Shown here in pieces: positions 5,545 through 13,420 of a stretch of DNA of 21,489 nt. Both the position numbers and the translations under genes were made by a program. The notes beneath the pieces were generated by a model. That model ran no database searches, had not been told where the DNA came from, and saw nothing but the letters and a program-made list of their open reading frames with translations. Position 1 is the stretch's first letter. Each line of letters begins with the position of its first letter. The DNA comes from a virus. Location: positions 1-21,489 of IMG/VR virus record IMGVR_UViG_3300024062_000080; one strand, 5' to 3'.

Positions 5545-5956
5545 TTTTTGTTGATTTAGGTTTAACATCGTTTAAAACATATTCTTTGAATGCGTCAGCT
5601 ATTTCTATAATCTTAGGAATATCAGCCTCTCCAACTATATTACAAGCGTTTGTCAAAGCATTCTGCTTGATAATATACTCTTGAGTCTTGTTATCCTTTG
5701 GAGCTGCTGTAAAGCTATTACCTCCACCTTGAAACGTTGATGCTGGTTTAATCTTGTTGATAGTAGTACCGTTGTACTCTCTTGTCGTTACTTCTATTTC
5801 TACCTCTTGACCCTCTACAAATTTGTTTTGTGTTTCAGTCTTGGATAGGTATTCACCTACAAAGTTATTTTCAAACTCTATAAGCCATTTATAGAAATGT
5901 CCGTATTGCGACTCAAAAGAGCCATCTGATTTTACTGTTTTTACTACTTTTTTCAT
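5522..5956 (-). CDS. Single-stranded DNA-binding protein-like
   Basis: A 144-residue protein with the plan of an SSB. A beta-rich N-terminal region of about 75 residues fits an OB fold (HFYKWLIEFENNFVGEYLSK, EGQEVEIEVTTREYNGTTIN). A Gly-containing linker follows (ASTFQGGGNSF), then helices and the C-terminal tail NGNDLPF. Acidic-hydrophobic tails ending in Pro-Phe are how SSBs recruit replication and repair proteins (DDIPF in E. coli). It is the third gene after the early promoter. The helical segment (IIKQNALTNACNIVGEADIP) between the linker and the tail is not part of classical SSB, so it may be a phage-specific variant. Confidence 0.7.
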   Translation of the reverse strand: MKKVVKTVKSDGSFESQYGHFYKWLIEFENNFVGEYLSKTETQNKFVEGQEVEIEVTTREYNGTTINKIKPASTFQGGGNSFTAAPKDNKTQEYIIKQNALTNACNIVGEADIPKIIEIADAFKEYVLNDVKPKSTKNGNDLPF

Positions 5957-5970
5957 AATATTTATTGATT

Positions 5971-6201
5971 TTAATTAGTTCCGTATATAATGTAAAAAAC
6001 TACCATAGTTATAAAAGAGCCAGTATAAAGGCTTAATACCTCTGTGTAGTATGTTGGTATGAAATTTAACAGAAGTAGCGTTAGAAACGCTAAAACCATT
6101 AAATAAGAGCATAATTGACTTAATGTAAAGCTAAAGAATTGTACTTGTGTTCCAAGCTCTAATTTAGCATTTAAAAATTTCTGTTGGTGTAAATCTTGCA
6201 T
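5971..6201 (-). CDS. Small two-helix membrane protein
   Basis: The 76-residue product has an amphipathic N-terminus (MQDLHQQKFLNAKLELGTQV) and two hydrophobic segments, about residues 30-48 (LCSYLMVLAFLTLLLLNFI) and 56-73 (SLYTGSFITMVVFYIIYG), separated by a short loop. It is the second gene of the early operon, so it acts early, perhaps at the inner membrane. Early phage membrane proteins can alter host physiology or exclude superinfection. Its position makes a holin role unlikely, since lysis genes lie in the late region. Function unknown. Confidence 0.6.
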   Translation of the reverse strand: MQDLHQQKFLNAKLELGTQVQFFSFTLSQLCSYLMVLAFLTLLLLNFIPTYYTEVLSLYTGSFITMVVFYIIYGTN

Positions 6202-6216
6202 TGTTAGTTGTTTTAG

Positions 6217-6417
6217 TTATTTAATTACCCCCATTAAAACTATTTTTTTATCATTTACTAAATCAAAATCTACAAATTTGCATTTTGTTTCTTTTGTAAA
6301 TTTATCAATAAGAAAATCTAATAGTTTTGGATTCATAAAATACTTACCTTTATTAGGAGATTTTTTAAATTGAATTGTTCTTGAGATGTGTTGAACTTTT
6401 TGTGTTTTAGTTGTCAT
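6217..6417 (-). CDS. First gene of the early operon, small basic protein
   Basis: A 66-residue basic protein: a Thr/Lys/Gln-rich N-terminus (MTTKTQKVQHISRTIQFKKS) followed by a helix (MNPKLLDFLIDKFTKET) and a C-terminal strand pair (CKFVDFDLVNDKKIVLMGVI). The frame is open upstream to a TTG at 6489, but the promoter TATATTTG lies at 6447-6454, so transcription starts inside that extension. ATG at 6417 is therefore the start, with a leader of about 20-25 A-rich bases. A 14-bp direct repeat (ACTAAAACACAAAA) occurs once in the leader and once over codons 3-7. As first early gene it may be a regulator or host-takeover factor; no family recognised. Confidence 0.65.
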   Translation of the reverse strand: MTTKTQKVQHISRTIQFKKSPNKGKYFMNPKLLDFLIDKFTKETKCKFVDFDLVNDKKIVLMGVIK

Positions 6418-6433
6418 TGTTTTGTGTTTTAGT
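6398..6433 (-). repeat. 14-bp direct repeat flanking the start codon of the first early gene
   Basis: ACTAAAACACAAAA (sense of the gene) occurs at 6433-6420 in the leader and again at 6411-6398 covering codons 3-7, with the ATG between. The two copies may reflect local duplication, a translation-enhancing A-rich element, or a protein-binding site on DNA or RNA. Confidence 0.5.
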
Positions 6434-6446
6434 TTGTTTGTTGGTA

Positions 6447-6478
6447 CAAATATATAACCATTTTTTATTCTGTGCAAA
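6447..6478 (-). promoter_or_regulatory. Early promoter, Bacteroidota consensus
   Basis: On the minus strand TTTG at 6478-6475 is followed by a 20-nt spacer and TATATTTG at 6454-6447. This matches the -33 TTTG and -7 TAnnTTTG elements of Bacteroidota primary-sigma promoters exactly, with spacing inside the accepted 17-23 range. Expected transcription start is about 6440. It lies after the late-operon terminator and before the first early gene, the only sizeable non-coding gap in the left half. Confidence 0.8.
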
Positions 6479-6509
6479 CTTTTTAACAAAAAAAGTGTAA
6501 TTATTTTAG

Positions 6510-6523
6510 TTTACTAGAGTAAA
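6510..6523. promoter_or_regulatory. Imperfect palindrome upstream of the early promoter
   Basis: TTTACT-AG-AGTAAA has 6-bp arms around a 2-bp centre. It lies about 32 bp upstream of the -33 element in very A/T-rich DNA. Position and symmetry would suit an activator or repressor site, but AT-rich DNA yields such arms by chance. No regulator gene that could bind it is clearly identified here. Confidence 0.3.
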
Positions 6524-6553
6524 AAAATGTTAAAGTTTTTTAAATATAGGCAT

Positions 6554-6584
6554 AAAAAAAAGGGATAGACGTTAATCTACCCCC
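6554..6584 (-). terminator. Terminator of the late (structural and lysis) operon
   Basis: In the minus sense GGGGTAGA-TTAACG-TCTATCCC forms an 8-bp stem (one G-U pair) followed at once by eight T. This is a standard rho-independent terminator. It stands between the metallophosphoesterase and the early promoter and so separates late from early transcription. Confidence 0.85.
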
Positions 6585-6601
6585 TAAAACAAACCAAATA
6601 C

Positions 6602-6619
6602 GAGGGTAACAACTCCCTC
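6602..6619 (-). other. Second hairpin preceding the late terminator
   Basis: GAGGG and CCCTC, 8 nt apart, form a 5-bp GC-rich hairpin about 20 nt upstream of the main terminator stem, after the metallophosphoesterase stop. The downstream bases are T-rich but broken by G, so alone it would be a weak terminator. It may back up the main one or protect the 3' end of the mRNA. Confidence 0.45.
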
Positions 6620-6645
6620 TGATTTTAAACAAGTTCGCAAATATA

Positions 6646-7701
6646 TTAAAAAATATGTGTTAAGTGTGCTATTTGTCCGTATTCATTATGTATAAATCCC
6701 TCAACTGCTTTAATACTACCAGTATATCCCTTTTGATAGTGCCAAGCATCAGAGCCACTTGGAGAGCGTAAAAACTCTACCGTCACTCCTACGTTATCAA
6801 AAGAACTCATAAACTTGTAGCGTTGTTTGTGGTGTAAGTGGTGTAAATACCAATAACGATATTTAGTATCTGCCCACATCTTAGGTTCTTCTTGTGCCAT
6901 ATGCAAAGGTAAGTTAGGTAACTTAGCTCCGTCTCCATGAGTCAATCCTATTAGACTATTCTTATACTTATAGTACTTTCTGTGTATTGGGTCGGCATCT
7001 ACGCTTACAGCTTCTGTATTTCTATACCAAGCTTTTAGAGCGTGTGCTAAATGGAAGCCACTCATATAGTCGTGATTACTCATAGAATGAACACAATCAA
7101 CTGGAGCTAACTGCATTAGCATCTCTACTACCTCAACGTAAAGCTCTAACGCCTCTGTAAAGTGTTTATACCATTTACCGTCTTTATCTTGTGGAGTGCC
7201 TTTTGTAGTGTTACCTTGTACGTTGTCTGTATGCAGTATGTCGTTCCCTATGCAAAGAACTATTTTTTCTAAAGGGAAACCCTCAGCGTTTCTTAAAATA
7301 CCCTTAACTCCTTCTCTTACTCTGTTCTTAGCTATTTCTATATTGTATTCGTCTCCAGTTTCTGTAGCATCGGCATATTTGCCAATATGTACGTCTGCTG
7401 GATTTATTATAAGTAGGTGGCCATCTTGTCTAGTAGGATAATCAATGGAGGGATATTTAGGAGAGTATTGTGAGATAAGCTCCTCAATAGATTGTAAAAA
7501 GTCATCTTTAGTAAATTCATTAGGTTTAGCAAATATTGAGAACTTTTGGCTTTTATACCAATAATGTGAAACAGAGCCGACATCTATACCAGCCTCGTTA
7601 CATTCGTCAGCTAATAGAGATTGCCTTTCTTTGTCTTTTCTATATTCGTCTATAAGTTCCCATTCATCTGTCTTTAGTCTATACCTCTTTTCCTTTGTCA
7701 T
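6646..7701 (-). CDS. Metallophosphoesterase family protein
   Basis: A 351-residue calcineurin-like metallophosphoesterase. Metal-binding motifs appear in order: D103-x-H105 (NPADVHIGK), G152-N-D154 (IGNDILHTDN), S208-N-H-D211 (SNHDYMS), T254-H-G-D257 and LHHLHHK at 286-292. All are expected for a two-metal phosphodiesterase or nuclease. Residues 1-60 are an extra N-terminal region, basic and helical, possibly for DNA binding. Its substrate cannot be read from sequence; DNA ends, nucleotides or small signal molecules are all possible. Similar proteins occur in flavobacterial phages. It overlaps the holin stop by ATGA, is the last gene of the late operon, and is followed by two hairpins and a terminator. 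Confidence 0.85.
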   Translation of the reverse strand: MTKEKRYRLKTDEWELIDEYRKDKERQSLLADECNEAGIDVGSVSHYWYKSQKFSIFAKPNEFTKDDFLQSIEELISQYSPKYPSIDYPTRQDGHLLIINPADVHIGKYADATETGDEYNIEIAKNRVREGVKGILRNAEGFPLEKIVLCIGNDILHTDNVQGNTTKGTPQDKDGKWYKHFTEALELYVEVVEMLMQLAPVDCVHSMSNHDYMSGFHLAHALKAWYRNTEAVSVDADPIHRKYYKYKNSLIGLTHGDGAKLPNLPLHMAQEEPKMWADTKYRYWYLHHLHHKQRYKFMSSFDNVGVTVEFLRSPSGSDAWHYQKGYTGSIKAVEGFIHNEYGQIAHLTHIF

Positions 7702-8081
7702 TTATTTTTTATTTTTTCCAACCCACGACTTCCAAAATAAGCTCCAATCGTTATAGTTAAAATTGCAGTAATTGTGCTTTTCCATTCGTCATCTACGTTA
7801 AATGTAATAACTCCAGCGTCTATAAATATAAGCAAAGTTGTTGAAACTACAAGCCACGCTAATACTAACGGTCTAATGTTTCTAGGAAGCCAACTAGATT
7901 GTAAGTTATCTGACTCCCATCTTTTAGTAACTTCTTGTTCTATTAAAGCTTCTTGCTCTTGGATAATCTTTTGCAGCTCGTTCTTTAACTGCATTTTTTC
8001 CTCTTGAGATGTTATTACCTCATCGACAATCTTATCTGCTTTGCCTAATAAGTTGCCTAGTATATTTCCTAATATAGCCAT
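7698..8081 (-). CDS. Holin, GTA 3TM family
   Basis: A 127-residue membrane protein matching the 3TM holin family first defined in gene transfer agents. The N-terminal 60 residues are helical and charged (EEKMQLKNELQKIIQEQEAL), then the family signature SWLPRNIRPLVLAWLVV leads into the first membrane helix (residues about 70-90). A short loop is followed by a second helix (STITAILTITIGAYFGSRGL) and a basic end (EKIKNK). Holins open the inner membrane so the endolysin can act. It overlaps the endolysin gene by 13 nt and the metallophosphoesterase by 4 nt, forming a lysis cassette. The N-terminal hydrophobic stretch (AILGNILGNLLG) may provide a third membrane contact. Confidence 0.85.
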   Translation of the reverse strand: MAILGNILGNLLGKADKIVDEVITSQEEKMQLKNELQKIIQEQEALIEQEVTKRWESDNLQSSWLPRNIRPLVLAWLVVSTTLLIFIDAGVITFNVDDEWKSTITAILTITIGAYFGSRGLEKIKNK

Positions 8082-8440
8082 ATAGCGTCATTTTTATCTT
8101 TATCAGTATCGCAATGTATGAAAGAGTCAGCTATGCCGATACGAGTAAATCCAGCTTGTATTAGACCATTTACTATCTTTTGTCTAGTTCCACTATCTTT
8201 GCAAACTATATCAGCAGCACAGCCTTTTAAATGGCTTGAGTTAGCACTAGCCTTATAGCCTTGCTTTCTTAGTCTTTCATTGTGTTGTGGTGTTCTAAAT
8301 CCAGATGTTATCTTAAAAGGTATTTTAGCTATATCTCTAGCTCTGTCTAATTTCTTTAGAAACTCTCTTGTCATATTCTTACCACTACCTTTAGAGTCTG
8401 GAGAGTCAAACTCACTTAGCTTAAAGTGTTTAAGAGCCAT
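8069..8440 (-). CDS. Endolysin, peptidase M15 family
   Basis: A zinc peptidase of the M15 (D-Ala-D-Ala carboxypeptidase/VanY-like, M15_3) type that would cut peptidoglycan peptides during lysis. Motifs numbered from ATG 8440: FKLSEFDSPDSKG at the N-terminus, FKITSGFRTPQHNE, SSHLKGCAADI with zinc ligands H70 and D77, and FIHCDTDK with H109 and D111. ATG 8440 is preferred because family members start close to the FxLSEF motif and it leaves a 13-nt gap to the upstream gene. ATG 8488 would add 16 residues and a 35-nt overlap. No signal peptide is seen, so release depends on the neighbouring holin. Confidence 0.85.
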   Translation of the reverse strand: MALKHFKLSEFDSPDSKGSGKNMTREFLKKLDRARDIAKIPFKITSGFRTPQHNERLRKQGYKASANSSHLKGCAADIVCKDSGTRQKIVNGLIQAGFTRIGIADSFIHCDTDKDKNDAIWLY

Positions 8441-8453
8441 TTCTTGTTCTACT

Positions 8454-8657
8454 TTATTTAGACTTTTTCTCCACGTTTTTAGATTCATTGTTTTTTCTTC
8501 GTTTACGGTTATAAATAATCTTGTCAGTTGTATATATAATAGACAATAATAATACAGCTATCTTTAATATTACCTCAACATCAGCTAAAGTAGCAAAGGT
8601 AAATGTAGTGGTGTTTAGTACTAATACGTCTGATGTTTCTTTTAATAAATTTTTCAT
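8454..8657 (-). CDS. Small one-helix membrane protein (holin-like candidate)
   Basis: The 67-residue product has a central hydrophobic helix (about 25-45, ADVEVILKIAVLLLSIIYTT) and a very basic C-terminus (YNRKRRKNNESKNVEKKSK), a shape seen in small holins and lysis regulators. It follows the receptor-binding candidate with a 1-nt TAATG junction and precedes the endolysin. With the 3TM holin after the endolysin, the cassette has two membrane proteins around one peptidase. It could be an antiholin, pinholin or regulator, but also a minor virion protein. Not recognised as a named family. Confidence 0.6.
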   Translation of the reverse strand: MKNLLKETSDVLVLNTTTFTFATLADVEVILKIAVLLLSIIYTTDKIIYNRKRRKNNESKNVEKKSK

Positions 8658-9454
8658 TATTGTCGTGGGTCTGTGCTAATCAATAGCGATAATGTTGCGT
8701 AAAATTTATCGCTACTAGATGTGCTATTAATCTTTCTAAAAGATGGAATTAGACAATCGTTAGCGTTTAATGTTTCTGTTATTGTTACATCTCTGTTGAA
8801 TACATAGTTTACATCGTTTTGTGAAGTAAAAGCAAAATCATCAACTAAAACAATATCTGTTGATGTAGTCCCATTCTCTGTAATTGGTTTTTTCCATAGC
8901 TCAAATATTCCATCGTGTCTAGTTGCTGAATCAGTCTGAACATCCCAAGTTATTCTCTCTATTTTACATCCATTGTGTGGACTTCTAAAAATATTAAAAA
9001 CAGTAGCCTCGTTAGATATTGTATCTCCATCAGCCCAAACTGCACCAGCATTAATTGTAATTTCTGTTGGGTTTTGTGGATTAATTAGATTTGTATTACC
9101 GTGAGTATTACCTAACTCAAAAAGTTTATGAGTTACTATAGTGTAGTCTCTGAATAGTGAATTGTATTTATTTTCTCTATTTAGTATAACAACACTGCCT
9201 CCTGGAATTAACTGACTAACAGTAGTAGAAGCAAATGTTATACGTGTTGAATCATAACTTATATCAGCATCTAAAGTTAACTCAATATTAGAGCCAGTAT
9301 CAGCACATATAACATATACCACATCTCCACTCTTTAGAAGTGTATTAGTGCTAGTAGTAGGTATTATATTTATAAAAGTCAATGTCAAGCTAGTAGTATC
9401 TTGACTAACTACTGCAACACTTTCTCCTCTCAAATAGTTTCTTAAATTTCCCAT
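8657..9454 (-). CDS. Distal tail protein, receptor-binding candidate
   Basis: The 265-residue product begins MGNLRNYLRGESVAVVSQDT. It is beta-rich with Thr, Ser and Asn, and has no Cys-rich or enzymatic motif. The N-terminus suits docking to the tail tip. The rest (ITINAGAVWADGDTISNEAT, GCKIERITWDVQTDSATRHD) alternates strands and turns, as in tail-tip or fibre proteins. It lies between the large distal tail protein and the lysis cassette, the usual place for receptor-binding proteins. ATG 9454 is preferred, one base after the stop of the previous gene; ATG 9481 would overlap it by 26 nt. No named family recognised, so the role is inferred from position and composition. Confidence 0.55.
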   Translation of the reverse strand: MGNLRNYLRGESVAVVSQDTTSLTLTFINIIPTTSTNTLLKSGDVVYVICADTGSNIELTLDADISYDSTRITFASTTVSQLIPGGSVVILNRENKYNSLFRDYTIVTHKLFELGNTHGNTNLINPQNPTEITINAGAVWADGDTISNEATVFNIFRSPHNGCKIERITWDVQTDSATRHDGIFELWKKPITENGTTSTDIVLVDDFAFTSQNDVNYVFNRDVTITETLNANDCLIPSFRKINSTSSSDKFYATLSLLISTDPRQ

Positions 9455-9455
9455 A

Positions 9456-11600
9456 TTACCAAGGTTCAAATTCGTTAGCATCTGGAATATTTGATATAAT
9501 ACCAGTAACTAAACTTAATGTATTACCACTTAAATTAATTCCATACCATTCTCCAGACCAAGTATCTTCATTAGCATTATAACTTACTTGATAAGGTATA
9601 AAAGCTGTTCCATCTATTTCTATTCCTTCGAAATAATTTAACTCTCCACTAGTTAGCTTCAAACTTCCGTCAAATACTCTTGAACCACTAGCTTGACCTT
9701 TCATAACCTCCTCAACTAGAAGCTGAGTAATTTCTTTACCAGTACCAGTATTGTATGCTTTCCAAGTTTGATTAGTACCATCTTCCCAAGATGTAGTAGT
9801 GTAATTATAAGTCTCAATTCTACCTACAGCTCCACTTGTTGGACCAGTTCCAATAAACAATTCTGGTATTTCAAACTTTACACCGTTAGTTATTGTAGAA
9901 CCTCCTACTTGATTGAAGGCTCTAAAGAACTTTTTTATTGATACATTATCATCTACTGTGTAAATTATACCAAGCTCTTGAGAAGTTTCTGGAGGAGAAT
10001 ATATCAATATATCAAAAGGGTCTATCGTTGTTGTTGATTCAGTTATTTCTGTTGTTGAATTATTATCATCAAATACATTAGCAAAATTGTTATAAGATGG
10101 TCTAGCAAATACCTCTAAAAATAATTCTCCATCTACTGGAATTTCAGTAGTCTGACAATATAAGTTTACTGTATTTTGATTTTGATTTGGCTGTTGTAGG
10201 TTAGCATATCCAAAAGCTCTAGATAATGTAAAAATATCAGATGTTATCCAATCTTGGTCAACAAAGTTAGAAAGTAAAAAGTAATAAGTTTGTGAACTAC
10301 CAACCAATTTGAATCTAGCAAAAATTCTAGTATGTATAAATTCATTAGTACCACTAACATCTGTAAAGTTCATTCCACTAACTAAAGGATATATCTGAAA
10401 ATTTCTATTAAATAAAATACCACTTCCAGTAACACTTGTTATATTACCAAGAGATATTACTAATTTGTCATCATCTGCATTATTGATAGAATATGGCTCA
10501 GTTGCGCCAGAAGCATTAGAAACTAAAACATTGCTTATTTTATATCCATTCCATATAGGAATCTCATTTGAAGTAGCTTGAAATTGTGAGCTTGTAGCAC
10601 TATCAACATTATTTTGATAATAAAAGAAAGGCATATCAAATGGACTTAGATGATTGTATTGAGTTTCAACACTTCTAAATATAGGTAAGAAATCAAACGA
10701 GCCTCCATATCTTTTTATATTAGTTCCCTCTGATGTTGTATAACTTGTACTTCCATAAGCAGCTATGGTAGTGCCACTATTTTTGTAATACTTTCTAAAG
10801 TAATGTGTGTTTGGTGCTTTCCAATTATCATAGTTATTCACTTGTATTAAGTGCCATTTGCCATCAGATAAAAAGCATCTCATTCCCCAAGCCTTACAAA
10901 CATTATCTAATAACTCAAAAGAGCTTTTAAATTTTTTTGTGCCAGTCTCTTCGTCTACATCAACATAAGCCATAAAGTTAAACCTACTAGAAACTAATGG
11001 GTCTCTATTAGCTTGGCTAGTCATAGTGTCTGTAGTCCATTCTACAGATGTTATGATATAATCATCAGATACACCCCAATAATAGTCTTTTAAACCTATC
11101 TGATTGTTAAAGATATTTTGAAAGTATGTTAAAGTTTGGAAACTAGAAGGAGTACTATAACCAGTATCTATATTAAAGTCTATATCTCTTAAAGGAGCTA
11201 ATCCACATACAGCAGTTAATTTGATTCTAGTTGGTCTAGAAATATCTTGCTCTGGAGATATATCGTTTAGTAATAAACCAGCCCAATAAAGCTCATAAGT
11301 TACATCATCAGTACTTTTGAATATAGACATATCAAAGCCACCATAAACAGAGCCTCTAATATCATTAACTATAGCTTGTTCTCCCTCTTCTGTTACTAAT
11401 ATATCAAATGTTACCTCACTTGGAATTAAACCAGTAAAACGATTGTCATTGTCAGTCTGATAGGTTAAAGTAAAACCATCAGCACCTAGCTTAGGAGTAT
11501 AGGTAGTTGATGAAATAGCGTTATTGTTATAAACGTCTATTCTATAGTAAGTGCCATTGTCACTCTGTAAACTTAATTCTAGTTTCTTTTGTCTGCTCAT
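9456..11600 (-). CDS. Large distal tail/baseplate protein
   Basis: A 714-residue protein directly after the tape measure, where siphoviruses encode distal tail and tail-associated hub proteins. The N-terminal 130 residues are beta-rich (KKLELSLQSDNGTYYRIDVY, PSEVTFDILVTEEGEQAIVN) and contain a turn-rich YWAGLLLNDISPEQ, reminiscent of a Dit/hub-type platform. The rest is mostly strand and loop (HYFRKYYKNSGTTIAAYGST), rich in Asn, Thr, Ser and Tyr. No peptidase motif was found. It starts at a TAATG junction with the tape measure. The hub assignment comes from order and size; I do not recognise a specific family. Confidence 0.65.
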   Translation of the reverse strand: MSRQKKLELSLQSDNGTYYRIDVYNNNAISSTTYTPKLGADGFTLTYQTDNDNRFTGLIPSEVTFDILVTEEGEQAIVNDIRGSVYGGFDMSIFKSTDDVTYELYWAGLLLNDISPEQDISRPTRIKLTAVCGLAPLRDIDFNIDTGYSTPSSFQTLTYFQNIFNNQIGLKDYYWGVSDDYIITSVEWTTDTMTSQANRDPLVSSRFNFMAYVDVDEETGTKKFKSSFELLDNVCKAWGMRCFLSDGKWHLIQVNNYDNWKAPNTHYFRKYYKNSGTTIAAYGSTSYTTSEGTNIKRYGGSFDFLPIFRSVETQYNHLSPFDMPFFYYQNNVDSATSSQFQATSNEIPIWNGYKISNVLVSNASGATEPYSINNADDDKLVISLGNITSVTGSGILFNRNFQIYPLVSGMNFTDVSGTNEFIHTRIFARFKLVGSSQTYYFLLSNFVDQDWITSDIFTLSRAFGYANLQQPNQNQNTVNLYCQTTEIPVDGELFLEVFARPSYNNFANVFDDNNSTTEITESTTTIDPFDILIYSPPETSQELGIIYTVDDNVSIKKFFRAFNQVGGSTITNGVKFEIPELFIGTGPTSGAVGRIETYNYTTTSWEDGTNQTWKAYNTGTGKEITQLLVEEVMKGQASGSRVFDGSLKLTSGELNYFEGIEIDGTAFIPYQVSYNANEDTWSGEWYGINLSGNTLSLVTGIISNIPDANEFEPW

Positions 11601-13420
11601 TAGTAACCTCTTGTTCTATTTCTATTTGCTTGTGCTCTATCTGAACTTAGTAATATATCAGCTCCACTTATTACACCAAAGACTTCTGTTGTACCTCCAG
11701 TATTTATCATTGACCTAGCTCCTACACCACTTAATAAGTCTGGAGTTTCTCCTACAACAGACCTTCCAAAAACGTCTCCTATACCACCAAATCCTCCTAT
11801 ATCTTTCAATCCCATTAATGCGCCCATACCTGTACCTCCTAGCAAAGCATTGAATATAGCTGTTACTAATAAAAGACTAAGCATTTCATTTACAGCTCTT
11901 TTGATTCCGTCTATAAGGCTAACAAAAAAGCCATCTGTACTCTGTAAAGCAGTTACAAAAGCTCCTTGAATACTAGAGCCAAATTGTCCAAAGATAGAGT
12001 TCATTTCTTGTACTGCTAAATCAATACCAGAAACACTTTCCTCAAATTCTTCTACTATTGGTTGTAGTGTTGCAAAATCATTTTTTACCTCTTTTAATGC
12101 GACTGATGTTACCTTTATAGATTCAGCAAATTGTAATTGACTTGCTTCTAGTTTATCAATACCCATTTGTCTTTGACGTTCTGCTTCCTCTGGAGATACT
12201 TGTTTTTTAGGTACAATCTTTGTTCCTTTAAAAGCTGCTGTTCTTCTTCTTAGTTCTTCAATAGTAAATACTTGACCAGATTGGTCTTGTATTGAAAAAT
12301 CTAAAGCTATATCTTCTTCCTTTTTAAGTAGTCCTAGTTTTTCTAATAGACCTTCAATAGATGTTTTAACATTGTCAAAAACAGTAGTTAAATCATTCCA
12401 ATAAGTATAAATACCTTGAGCAGCTAATATTACACCAGCTATTATCTTACCTTGTGGAGTTAAGGCTACTAAAGCCTTCCCTATATTTATTAAAGCTGGT
12501 AATAAACTACCTAAGAAAAATAGTCTCAACTTAGAAAATGCTGTAATCATTTTACCAGCTACGGTTATTATTGGTCCTAATACTGCTGCAAATCCAGCTA
12601 CTTTTAAAGCTGCTGTTCTTTGTTCACTAGAGAATCTATTGGTAAACTTAGCTAAGTCTCTAAGTCCACTAACCAAGTCTTTAGCTAAAGGTAAAATCTC
12701 AACTCCTAGTTGTACTGCTACATCCTCTAACTCTGCTTTTAGTATTCTTAATTGATTAGCAAATCCATCAGAAGTCCTTGCAAAGTCTCCAACAGCGTTT
12801 TGACTTTGTTGTAATGCTAGTTGATAAGTTAAAGTAGCTTTCTCTACTCGTCCTAATTCTTTAAATACCAAACCTTGTTCAGCAGCAAAGGACTTTAAAT
12901 CTGCTTCTGTTATTGCTATTCCTAATTGCTTAATAGATTCTCTTTCTCCTAATAGTGCCTTAGTCAAAGCCTTACTAGCTGCTTCAGCTCCTCCTTCTAC
13001 ATTAGTGAAAGATGCTAAATCTACTGCTAGTTTATTTACCTCTTTAGATAGCTTTAATGCTTCTTCTTGTGTAAATCCAAAACCAGTTAATAAATCTCCA
13101 GTATCAGAAAGTAATTGCATCGAAGCCCTAGAACTTAATCCAAAGCTATCAGATAACTCTTTTGATGCTGCTTGAGCATTGTCAGATATATCTTTAAATA
13201 CAGTATTAAATTTAGATTGGGTTTCTTCAAAGTCAGACGCTAACTTAACAGCAGCAGCACCAAGACCTACAACTGGAAGCGTAATGTTTCTAGTCATAGT
13301 ATCTCCAAAGCCTTGCATTTTTTTACCAAATCTTTGAATAGACCTAGTAGACTTTCTTAAAGCACTTTGAAACTGCTTATCGTTTAAGGATAATTTGACG
13401 CTTAATGTTTTCTCAGCCAT
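11600..13420 (-). CDS. Tail tape measure protein
   Basis: A 606-residue tape measure protein, which sets tail length and is ejected into the host. The N-terminus (LSLNDKQFQSALRKSTRSIQ, RFGKKMQGFGDTMTRNITLP) is the TP901/minor-tail-type start, followed by PVVGLGAAAVKLASDFEETQ. A long helical region continues to about residue 260, then hydrophobic segments at about 270-345 (GPIITVAGKMITAFSKL, GKIIAGVILAAQGIYTYW) and 500-550 (MLSLLLVTAIFNALLGGTGM). It is short for the class; at about 0.15 nm per residue the tail would be near 90 nm. It overlaps the chaperone T segment by 8 nt, the order expected after a G/GT pair. Confidence 0.92.
   Translation of the reverse strand: MAEKTLSVKLSLNDKQFQSALRKSTRSIQRFGKKMQGFGDTMTRNITLPVVGLGAAAVKLASDFEETQSKFNTVFKDISDNAQAASKELSDSFGLSSRASMQLLSDTGDLLTGFGFTQEEALKLSKEVNKLAVDLASFTNVEGGAEAASKALTKALLGERESIKQLGIAITEADLKSFAAEQGLVFKELGRVEKATLTYQLALQQSQNAVGDFARTSDGFANQLRILKAELEDVAVQLGVEILPLAKDLVSGLRDLAKFTNRFSSEQRTAALKVAGFAAVLGPIITVAGKMITAFSKLRLFFLGSLLPALINIGKALVALTPQGKIIAGVILAAQGIYTYWNDLTTVFDNVKTSIEGLLEKLGLLKKEEDIALDFSIQDQSGQVFTIEELRRRTAAFKGTKIVPKKQVSPEEAERQRQMGIDKLEASQLQFAESIKVTSVALKEVKNDFATLQPIVEEFEESVSGIDLAVQEMNSIFGQFGSSIQGAFVTALQSTDGFFVSLIDGIKRAVNEMLSLLLVTAIFNALLGGTGMGALMGLKDIGGFGGIGDVFGRSVVGETPDLLSGVGARSMINTGGTTEVFGVISGADILLSSDRAQANRNRTRGY

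Noticed and set aside
6217-6489. 90-residue version of the first early gene from TTG 6489
   Set aside because: The promoter lies inside the extension, and ATG 6417 follows a normal A-rich leader.
6638-6645. TATATTTG element just after the metallophosphoesterase stop, read as a second promoter
   Set aside because: No TTTG at the required distance upstream, and any transcript would run at once into the late terminator. Kept only as a remark on a possible small RNA.
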